Source: DATNBU01 sp964476185
GTDB taxonomy: Bacteria > Desulfobacterota > Binatia > UBA1149 > CAITLU01
Assembly (NCBI GenBank): GCA_964476185.1
Contig: CAYYZO010000098.1
Location: 1-15,512 of the forward strand
Length of the DNA: 15,512 nucleotides
Direction: 5' to 3'
Under the pieces are notes generated by a model that was not told where the DNA came from, did no database searches, and saw only the letters and a program-made list of their open reading frames with translations. Shown piece after piece: positions 1 through 6,516 of the stretch; position 1 is the first letter of the stretch; every line of letters starts with the position of its first letter. The translations under genes and the position numbers were made by a program.

Positions 1-698
<698 letters not shown>

Positions 699-744
699 GA
701 CCGGGCGGCTTAGCGGGGGCGTCGCGCAACTTCCAGAGCCGGGG

Positions 745-773
745 TTGGTTTCGATTTCGCTCCCGCGTATCGT
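745..773 (+). promoter_or_regulatory. Candidate sigma70-type promoter for the DsbA-like gene
   Basis: In the 139-bp divergent region between ettA and the DsbA-like gene there is a TTGGTT (745-750), a 17-bp spacer and TATCGT (768-773). The match is three of six bases at -35 and four of six at -10. It lies about 65 bp upstream of the ATG at 838 and on the correct strand. A short inverted repeat, GCGGCC/GGCCGC with a 6-nt loop (783-800), falls in the predicted leader. The call is weak and based only on consensus and spacing. Confidence 0.3.
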
Positions 774-837
774 CCGGGTTTCGCGGCCGGCCAAGGCCGC
801 CCATCTCATCCGTTTTTCAGGAACCCAGGAGTCCCCC

Positions 838-1842
838 ATGACCAAGCGAATCCTCGCCCCGCTCGCCCTCGCCCTGCTGCTGCCCGCTGCCGCCTTCGCC
901 CAATCCGGCAGCGCCGGCGAAGTCGTGGCGACCGTCGGCGAAACGAGCATCACCCGCGGCGAACTCGAGAAAAGCGTCAAGTCGCAGCTCATCGAAGTCG
1001 ACAACCAGCGCTACGAGATCCTCGAGGACGGCCTCAACAACATCGTCTCCGAGAAGCTGCTGTCGCTCGAGGCCCAGGCCCAGGGCAAGAGCGTCGAGGA
1101 GTTCCAGAAGGAACTGATGCAGGCTTCCGTCGAGGAACCGTCCGCCGAGATCGTCCAGAAGGTCTACGACGAGAACAAGGAACAGCTCGGCGGCAAGCCG
1201 CTCGAGGAAGTCCGCGGCCGTATCGTCGAGTTCCTGAAGAACCAGGAGCGCGCGAAGAAGGCCCAGGCCCTGCTCGCGTCCCTGCGCGCGAAGTACCCGA
1301 CCAGCATCAAGCTCTCCCCGCCGGTCGTCGAGGTGAACGACGGCGGCCGCGAGTCGCGCGGCGGCGGCACCGACGCGCCGATCATGATCATCGCGTTCTC
1401 GGACTACGAGTGCCCGTACTGCAAGCGCGGCGAGGAAGTCATCGCCGAAGTCATGGCGAAGTACGGCGACAAGGTCCGCTACGTCCACCGCGACTACCCG
1501 CTCCCGTTCCACCAGAACGCCCGCAAGGCCGCCGAGGCCGCGCGCTGCGCCGGCGAGCAGGGCAAGTTCTGGGAGGTCCACGACGGCCTGTTCAAGGCCG
1601 ACGCGATCAACGACGAGAAGATCACCGAGCTCGTCACGGCCACGGGCATCGACAAGGCCAAGTACGACGCCTGCATGACCGAAGGCCGCACCAAGACCAT
1701 GATCGACGAGGACATGGCGGCGGGAAGCGAGGTCGGCGTGTCCGGCACTCCCGCGTTCTTCGTGAACGGCCGCCTGCTGTCCGGCGCGCAGCCGATCGAC
1801 CGCTTCTCCGCGATCATCGACGCCGAACTGACCAAGAACTGA
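838..1842 (+). CDS. Periplasmic SurA-N / DsbA-like thioredoxin-fold protein
   Basis: A 334-residue exported protein. Residues 1-22 form a signal peptide (MTKR, a Leu/Ala core, then AFAQ). Residues ~27-155 resemble the SurA/PpiC N-terminal chaperone helices (EVVATVGETSITRGELEK..., long acidic helices), but no parvulin PPIase domain follows. Residues ~180-334 are a DsbA-family thioredoxin fold with the redox motif CPYC (192-195), an RDYPLPFH segment typical of this family, and the cis-proline loop GTPAFFVNG (Pro305). Two further cysteines (237, 279) lie in the helical insertion. It probably catalyses disulfide formation or isomerisation in the periplasm, with the SurA-like part binding unfolded clients; that division of labour is inference. 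The start is chosen because AGGAG (827-831) sits 6 nt before ATG 838; the reading frame continues open to 697 but without signal-peptide logic. thrH follows 71 nt downstream, after a strong hairpin. Confidence 0.88.
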   Translation: MTKRILAPLALALLLPAAAFAQSGSAGEVVATVGETSITRGELEKSVKSQLIEVDNQRYEILEDGLNNIVSEKLLSLEAQAQGKSVEEFQKELMQASVEEPSAEIVQKVYDENKEQLGGKPLEEVRGRIVEFLKNQERAKKAQALLASLRAKYPTSIKLSPPVVEVNDGGRESRGGGTDAPIMIIAFSDYECPYCKRGEEVIAEVMAKYGDKVRYVHRDYPLPFHQNARKAAEAARCAGEQGKFWEVHDGLFKADAINDEKITELVTATGIDKAKYDACMTEGRTKTMIDEDMAAGSEVGVSGTPAFFVNGRLLSGAQPIDRFSAIIDAELTKN

Positions 1843-1855
1843 GCTCGAACACGGC

Positions 1856-1887
1856 GGCCGGCGGCTCCCTCGGCGGAGCCGCCGGCC
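1856..1887 (+). terminator. Perfect 13-bp GC hairpin between the DsbA-like gene and thrH
   Basis: GGCCGGCGGCTCC (1856-1868) pairs perfectly with GGAGCCGCCGGCC (1875-1887) around a 6-nt loop. It begins 13 nt after the upstream stop codon and ends 13 nt before the thrH Shine-Dalgarno (AGGAG, 1901-1905). There is no T-run after the stem, so it is not a textbook intrinsic terminator. It could be a T-less terminator, a 3'-end stabiliser for the upstream message, or a partial attenuator for thrH. Confidence 0.45.
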
Positions 1888-1913
1888 CGCGTTCCACCCG
1901 AGGAGCCGTTCCC

Positions 1914-2510
1914 ATGCCGCGCATCGTCTGCCTCGACCTCGAGGGCGTCCTCGTCCCGGAGGTCTGGATCGCATTCGCCGAAAAGACCGGGATCCCGGAG
2001 CTGCGTCGCACGACGCGCGACGAACCCGACTACGACAAGCTGATGCGAGGACGCCTCGAGATCCTCGACCGTCACGAGCTGCGCCTGCCCGACATCCAGG
2101 ACGTGATCGCGACGATGGCGCCGCTCGACGGCGCCATCGAGTTCCTCGAGGAGCTGCGCTCGAAGGCGCAGGTCCTCATCCTGTCCGACACGTTCTACCA
2201 GTTCGCGGAGCCGCTGATGCGGCAGCTCGGATGGCCGACCTTGTTCTGCCACGAGCTCGTCGTCGAGGAATCCGGGCGCGTCGCCGACTACCGGCTGCGC
2301 ATCGCCGACGGCAAGAAGAAGGCCGTCGAGGCGCTGAAGGAACTCGGGTTCACCGTCCACGCGGCCGGCGACAGCTACAACGACACCGCGATGCTCGCGG
2401 CGGCCGATCGCGGCGTGCTGTTCTCGTGCCCCGACAACGTCGCTCGCGAGTTCCCGCAGTTCCGCCGGACGGCGACCTACGCCGAGTTGATGGACGCGCT
2501 TTTCAGGTAG
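1914..2510 (+). CDS. thrH: Bifunctional phosphoserine phosphatase / homoserine phosphotransferase ThrH
   Basis: A 198-residue cytosolic HAD-superfamily enzyme, close to the ~205-residue length of Pseudomonas ThrH, which it resembles along its full length. Known activity of the family is hydrolysis of phosphoserine and transfer of its phosphate to homoserine, linking serine and threonine synthesis. HAD motif I is DLEGV (residues 7-11; the second acid is Glu instead of Asp, as in other ThrH proteins), followed by LVPEVWIAFAEKTGI, the ThrH cap signature. Motif II is the Ser/Thr of ILSDTFY, motif III the Lys in the DGKKKAV region, and motif IV AAGDSYNDTAM. The conserved LMRQLG-PTL and REFPQF segments are present. 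AGGAG (1901-1905) precedes the ATG by 8 nt. The gene follows the DsbA-like gene and may be partly uncoupled from it by the hairpin at 1856-1887. It converges on the central operon. Confidence 0.95.
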   Translation: MPRIVCLDLEGVLVPEVWIAFAEKTGIPELRRTTRDEPDYDKLMRGRLEILDRHELRLPDIQDVIATMAPLDGAIEFLEELRSKAQVLILSDTFYQFAEPLMRQLGWPTLFCHELVVEESGRVADYRLRIADGKKKAVEALKELGFTVHAAGDSYNDTAMLAAADRGVLFSCPDNVAREFPQFRRTATYAELMDALFR

Positions 2511-2553
2511 CAGCGGGACTCGGCGCCTGGCCTGCGCGGCCTGCCGGCGCCGG
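2511..2553. terminator. Convergent intergenic region with nested GC stem-loop
   Basis: The 43 bp between the thrH stop and the stop of the GAP1-like gene can fold as CGGCGCC (2521-2527) with GGCGCCG (2546-2552), enclosing a smaller GGCC/GGCC stem around TGCGC. It is positioned to serve both converging transcripts. No T-tract is present on either side, so terminator function is tentative. Confidence 0.35.
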
Positions 2554-3534
2554 TCAGGCTGCGCCGCCCTCGCCGAACAGTTCGCCGAGGGCGTTGCGGG
2601 TCCGTTCCCCGCGATCGATCGATTCGCAGACGGCAGCGACCTCGAGCACGCGACTGGTCGTCCAGCCTTCGCCGAGCCGGTCGGCGAGCGCGACGGCCTC
2701 TTCGCCGCGCCCTTCGTTCCACCACCTCGCCATCAGCGCGAACCAGGGCGCCAGGGGGCCGGCGGCGGCCGGAACGCCGCGAGCGAAGTCGACGCTCTCG
2801 ATGCCGTGGCCGCGGATCGCCCGCACGGTGTCCTGCTCGATCTTGTCGGTGACGGTCAGCGCGACGCCCCGCGCCGAGCTGTAGCGCAGCCCACCCGCGG
2901 CCGAGAGTCCGCCGCGCGCGGCGGCCGGCAGCATGCGCAGCGCGTCCTCGAACGTCTCGAGCGGAGCGGCCCCCGCCGCGACGACGGCCGATGCACCCGC
3001 GTACAGCATCGAGGCCACGGCCGCCGCGGCCTGTGCCGCGTTCGGCCCCTTTCCGGCCGGCGCGCCGGAACGGCCGGCGCGAACGCGGAGCGGCTCGAGC
3101 GCGGCGCGTCCGATCGGCTTCGCAGGGGGTCCGGCGGCCGCGAGCGCTTCGCGAAGCGGCGCCGCCGCACACCCCAGCCGTGCCGCCTCGAACGCGTCCG
3201 CCACGAGGAACTCCGTCCAGACCCGGCCGCCACCGCGCTGCGTGTGCTCCGCTCCCGACACGCGCACGAGACCGTAGCAGTCCCGGCCGCTCGACTGCAG
3301 CCGCAGGAGCAGCAGGCCGCGCGGCGAATCGCCGCCGCCGGCCAGGGCGCCGTGCGACGGCGCGCGTCGCGTGAGTTCCTGGCGCTCCTCGGGACGCACG
3401 CCGTTCGACCACGCGACGAGGCGGTACCCTTCGCCGGTCGCGGAGGGAAGGGAGGTGAAGATCGCTCGGTCGAAGGAATGGGCGGTCGCGGCGGCGCCGT
3501 CGTCCGGCGCGCCGTCGGCCGCGGGGCGGGTCAA
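2554..3534 (-). CDS. GAP1-like GTPase-associated protein (operon gene E)
   Basis: Last gene of the five-gene operon; 326 residues, soluble, no signal peptide. Residues ~20-115 match the pattern I recall for the GTPase-associated protein 1 N-terminal domain: aromatic/FTS start, GEGYRLVAWSNGV, a run of short strands, then SGRDCYGLVRVSG with a downstream WTEFLVAD. Residues ~195-255 (FEDALRMLPAAARGGLS... GGLRYSSARGVAL) resemble the LP-x-R-x-LS-x-GL helix/strand module found in the middle part of GAP1 proteins. The C-terminal ~90 residues are helical and unassigned. The proposed start is TTG 3532-3534, which overlaps the GTPase stop as TTGA and implies translational coupling. A GTG six codons upstream (3550-3552) is the alternative; no ATG is available early in the frame. 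No catalytic motif is visible. The presumed role is partner or regulator of the adjacent GTPase; assignment is from memory of the family, without a profile search. Confidence 0.7.
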   Translation of the reverse strand: MTRPAADGAPDDGAAATAHSFDRAIFTSLPSATGEGYRLVAWSNGVRPEERQELTRRAPSHGALAGGGDSPRGLLLLRLQSSGRDCYGLVRVSGAEHTQRGGGRVWTEFLVADAFEAARLGCAAAPLREALAAAGPPAKPIGRAALEPLRVRAGRSGAPAGKGPNAAQAAAAVASMLYAGASAVVAAGAAPLETFEDALRMLPAAARGGLSAAGGLRYSSARGVALTVTDKIEQDTVRAIRGHGIESVDFARGVPAAAGPLAPWFALMARWWNEGRGEEAVALADRLGEGWTTSRVLEVAAVCESIDRGERTRNALGELFGEGGAA

Positions 3535-4436
3535 ATCTTGGTGATCAGCCACTCGAACGGTTCCATGATGCCCTGCAGCGAAGTGTGCAGCGGAATGGGT
3601 TTCGCGAAGTCGATGCCGTCGTCGTCCGTGCCGGTCGCGTACGCGAGCGCGCCGACCGCGCTGCACGCGAAGTACTCGATCGTCGAGAAGCGGCTCTCGC
3701 ACAGGTTCCAGAGGCGGTGGAGGCTGCCCTGCACGAAGCGCCGCGTGTCGTCGAAGCTCTCCGGGCAGTGGTCGGCCTTGCACAGCACGACCGCGATCGG
3801 AGTCTGGACCTTCGCGTCGCGCTTGGTCTGGAACAACGAGTCGATGTAGCTCATCATCTTCAGCGCGAAGAAGTCGGGCCGGGTGGCGCCGTTGGCGGCG
3901 AGCGCGGCGTCGACGAGCAGCATCGCGCCGGCCGACTTCGTCAGCAGGCTGCGGATCACGCGATACGTCGAGGGATTCGCGATCTCGGCCGCCAGCGATT
4001 CGCCGGCGAGGTCCGGCATCACGAGGTCATACCACTTCGAGCGACGGCCGCCCGACTTGCGCGCCTGGTAGTACGCCCAGTTCCAGCGGTCCGGCTCCAT
4101 CGCGGTCTTCGCCGGGAACTGCCGCTGCGTCATGCTCGCGACGACGTTCTGCTGGAGGTCGACGCTGTACGCGCCCTTCGGGATCGCCTCGAACTCGTTC
4201 GCGCGCTGCGAGAGCATGTCGAGCAGGAAGCCGAGGTAGACCGACTTCCCGACGTTGCTGTCGCCGAGCACGCTGATGATCTGCGGCGCCCGTCCTTGCG
4301 TCACCGAGTCGTGCACGAGGGCCATCGGCGCGCTGCACTCGCTGCAGACGGCGACGTCCATCGGGTTCAGCGCCTCGCAGATCATGCAGCGAAGCTGCGG
4401 CTGGTCGAGCGTATCGGCTCCCTGCATCCATCCCAT
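3531..4436 (-). CDS. Zinc-ribbon TRAFAC-type GTPase domain protein (operon gene D)
   Basis: A 301-residue cytosolic protein. An N-terminal zinc ribbon has Cys17, 20, 31 and 34 (CxxC-x10-CxxC). A GTPase domain follows: G1/Walker A GDSNVGKS (58-65), G3 DLAGE (142-146) after a hydrophobic strand, G4 as CKAD (219-222; Cys replaces the usual Asn/Thr), and G5-like CSAVG (258-262). The DxAGE form of G3 and the overall layout fit the bacterial GTPase family named double-GTPase/TRAFAC-clade GTPase in conflict-system surveys, usually paired with GAP1 proteins; here a GAP1-like gene follows with a 4-nt overlap. The ATG at 4436 has GAGGA 8 nt upstream; a second ATG three codons in is less favoured. It lies 18 nt after the FGE-like gene. 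It probably hydrolyses GTP as a switch; the zinc ribbon may bind a partner or nucleic acid. Function is inferred. Confidence 0.8.
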   Translation of the reverse strand: MGWMQGADTLDQPQLRCMICEALNPMDVAVCSECSAPMALVHDSVTQGRAPQIISVLGDSNVGKSVYLGFLLDMLSQRANEFEAIPKGAYSVDLQQNVVASMTQRQFPAKTAMEPDRWNWAYYQARKSGGRRSKWYDLVMPDLAGESLAAEIANPSTYRVIRSLLTKSAGAMLLVDAALAANGATRPDFFALKMMSYIDSLFQTKRDAKVQTPIAVVLCKADHCPESFDDTRRFVQGSLHRLWNLCESRFSTIEYFACSAVGALAYATGTDDDGIDFAKPIPLHTSLQGIMEPFEWLITKI

Positions 4437-4454
4437 GGCTCGAATCCTCGTCTG

Positions 4455-5399
4455 TCAGGCGTCGCGACGGCCTGCGTCCAGCACGCAGCGGAATCCGACG
4501 TTGTGGGGGCGCGCCAGGCACGCCAGGCCGGTGCGGAAATGGCTGGTCGCCTGGCACGAGAAGTACGTGTCGAACGCGCCGCCCCGGATCGCCTTCATCA
4601 GCATGTCGCCGACGACGGGGCGCCCGTTCTCGTCCGTCATCTCGAGATCGGAAGCGGTCCACTCCCAGACGTTGCCGATCAACTGCAGGACGCCGTTGGG
4701 CGCGGCGCCCTCGGGATAGGCGCCGACCGGGACGGTGCCGCCCTTGCCCGACGCCCAGGTATTGCAGCGACGCGGGTCGTGCGAATCGCCCCAGGGGTAG
4801 CGACGGAAGACGTGCGCGGAGGTGCGGATGCGCCAGCTGGCGGCCATCTGCCACTCGGCCTCGGTCGGGAGCCGGTAGCCGGCCCAGTGCGCGTAGGTCG
4901 CGGCTTCGTAGGCGCAGATGCCGACGACCGGATGGTCCGCCTTGGCCGCGTCGTGGCGGCCGCCGCGCCAGAAGCGCGGTCCCGGACGACCGCTCTGGTC
5001 CTGGAAGCTGATCAGGTGCGGCCAGATCGACTCGGGCCAGATTTCCAGGTCCTCGTAGCCGCCCGCTTCGACGAACTTCTGGAACTGCGCGTTGGTGACA
5101 CAGGTGCGCGCGAGCAGGAACGGTTCGGTCTCGAAGTCGAGTTCGGGGCACCCCGGCTCGTCGGTGACCGTCGTGGGCATCGAGACGAAACCCTCCGGCA
5201 CCAGCGAGAAGCGCTGGTCGATCGCATCGAGCGCGGCCTGGAAGGTCCGCTCGTAGTCGGGATGCGCGCGCCATTTCTCGCCGCGCGTGACGACCACGCC
5301 GAAACGCTCCATCTGCATGAGCTGGCGCAACGGATCGTCGTCGACCCCTACCCGTCCACCGCCGACCGGCGTGTCCTGACGGAAGAACCCTCGAAGCAT
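4455..5399 (-). CDS. FGE/SUMF1-fold protein lacking the catalytic cysteine pair (operon gene C)
   Basis: A 314-residue protein with the formylglycine-generating-enzyme (C-type-lectin-like) fold over residues ~65-310. Diagnostic segments are TCVTNAQFQKFVEAGGY (99-115), HPVVGICAYEAATYAHWAGYRLPTEAEW (as two adjoining motifs, ~166-183), YPWGD (201-205), GNVWEWT (252-258) and RGGAF...SHFR...NVGFRC (272-305). In active FGE two copper-binding cysteines follow RGGSF; here the first position is Thr278 and the nearby Cys282 is out of register. It is therefore unlikely to make formylglycine by the known mechanism, and no sulfatase is encoded nearby. The ~65 residues before the domain are unassigned. No signal peptide is present, so it is probably cytosolic. 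AGGAG lies 11 nt before ATG 5399, 26 nt after the coiled-coil gene. It may be a binding module in the GTPase system. Confidence 0.85.
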   Translation of the reverse strand: MLRGFFRQDTPVGGGRVGVDDDPLRQLMQMERFGVVVTRGEKWRAHPDYERTFQAALDAIDQRFSLVPEGFVSMPTTVTDEPGCPELDFETEPFLLARTCVTNAQFQKFVEAGGYEDLEIWPESIWPHLISFQDQSGRPGPRFWRGGRHDAAKADHPVVGICAYEAATYAHWAGYRLPTEAEWQMAASWRIRTSAHVFRRYPWGDSHDPRRCNTWASGKGGTVPVGAYPEGAAPNGVLQLIGNVWEWTASDLEMTDENGRPVVGDMLMKAIRGGAFDTYFSCQATSHFRTGLACLARPHNVGFRCVLDAGRRDA

Positions 5400-5425
5400 G
5401 GGGACCTACTCCTGCAACCGACGAT

Positions 5426-6514
5426 TCAGATCGAGCCGATCGCGCGTCGGCGCGCGTCGCGGCAGAGCTTCTGGTAGCGCTCGACCGACGCCGGCGGCGA
5501 AGGCTCGGCCGTCGACGGGAGCCCGCCGTTGGCCGGCGCGCCCTTGCCCCAGGACCGTTCCGTCAGCCCGAAGCGGTTCAAGAGGTCGGTGCGCTCGTTC
5601 GAGATGTGGCCGACCTCTTCGTAGAGCTGGTCGCGTAGCTGCGAGAGGTTCGAGCTCGCGGCGTTGAGTTCGTTGATCTTGTTCTCCCAGCGCTGGCGCA
5701 GCTCGATCATCTCGTCCTTCTGCTTGGCCAGCTGCTGGATGCGCAGCTCGAGCGTGCCCTGCATCTCGACGACCTGGGTCTCGCGCTGCTCGAGCGCCTT
5801 CAGCTGCTGGTCGAACTCGCGCTGGCGCGCCTCGAGCGCCGCGAGCGACTCGTCGAGCGCGCGGCGATCAGCCGCGAGCTTCGCCGACGACTCGTCGTGC
5901 TGCTTGCGTTCGGCCGCGAGCCGGTCGCGGTCGGCGGCGTACTTGCCTTGCGCCTTGGCCAGCTCTTCGCCGGCGACGCGCAGCTTGTCGCGGTCGGAAT
6001 CGAGCTCGGCGACGCGCTGCTCGAACTGCTGCTTGCGGTCGGCGAACTCGCGCTCGAGGTTAGAGAGTTCGTCGGCGCGACCGTCCAGGGCGATCTTGCG
6101 CTGCGTCTGCTCGGCGTCCCGGCGGCGCAGCTCCTCGGCGCGCCGCTTGAGATCGTCCGCTTCGACCTGGAACGTCGCCGAGAGCTGGCGAATGCGCTCG
6201 TCGAGGCCCTCGAGGCGCTTCTCGCGCTCGCCCAAGGCCGCTTCGCGCTTCTCGTACTCGTCGCAGAGGGCGTCCTGCTCCTTCTCGAGGCGGTCGCGCT
6301 GGTCGACGATGCGGGCGTGCTGCTCCGTCAGGACCTCGCGGCACGACTCGAGCACATCCGCACGGGCCTGGAGCATCTCGCGAATGCTCTGGACCGCGTC
6401 GAGGATGTCCTTGCCCATGTGGGCGAGCTTCGGGAGATCCGGCGCCTCGAGGTCCTCGAGTTCGAAGAGGCTCTCCACACCGGTTGCCGCGTCCGCGGAG
6501 GTCATTGCGCTCAT
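5426..6514 (-). CDS. Long coiled-coil protein (operon gene B)
   Basis: A 362-residue hydrophilic protein of no recognised family. Residues ~1-35 are acidic (ESLFELEDLEAPDLP). Residues ~40-310 are almost continuous charged heptads rich in Glu, Arg, Lys, Gln, Leu and Ala (for example QRDRLEKEQDALCDEYEKRE), the signature of a long coiled coil, and contain no prolines. Residues ~325-345 form a Pro/Ser/Gly linker (GKGAPANGGLPSTAEPSPP), followed by a short basic tail. There is no signal peptide or membrane segment. It may act as a filament, spacer or scaffold for the GTPase and FGE-like partners; this is inference. The ATG at 6514 is preferred because AAGGAAG ends 5 nt upstream and the start lies 2 nt after the stop of gene A; a GTG at 6532 and an ATG at 6505 are alternatives. 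Matches to SMC-like or myosin-like proteins would be expected from composition alone. Confidence 0.85.
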   Translation of the reverse strand: MSAMTSADAATGVESLFELEDLEAPDLPKLAHMGKDILDAVQSIREMLQARADVLESCREVLTEQHARIVDQRDRLEKEQDALCDEYEKREAALGEREKRLEGLDERIRQLSATFQVEADDLKRRAEELRRRDAEQTQRKIALDGRADELSNLEREFADRKQQFEQRVAELDSDRDKLRVAGEELAKAQGKYAADRDRLAAERKQHDESSAKLAADRRALDESLAALEARQREFDQQLKALEQRETQVVEMQGTLELRIQQLAKQKDEMIELRQRWENKINELNAASSNLSQLRDQLYEEVGHISNERTDLLNRFGLTERSWGKGAPANGGLPSTAEPSPPASVERYQKLCRDARRRAIGSI

Positions 6515-6516
6515 GG

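Noticed and set aside
2565..2593. 8-bp inverted repeat CGCCCTCG/CGAGGGCG near the end of the GAP1-like gene
   Set aside because: It falls within codons for the Gly/Glu-rich C-terminus, where such GC symmetry is expected by chance.
3585..5477. Plus-strand open frame of 630 codons opposite the GTPase and FGE-like genes
   Set aside because: Antisense to genes with intact Walker and FGE motifs; low-complexity Arg/Ala/Val composition and no ribosome site.
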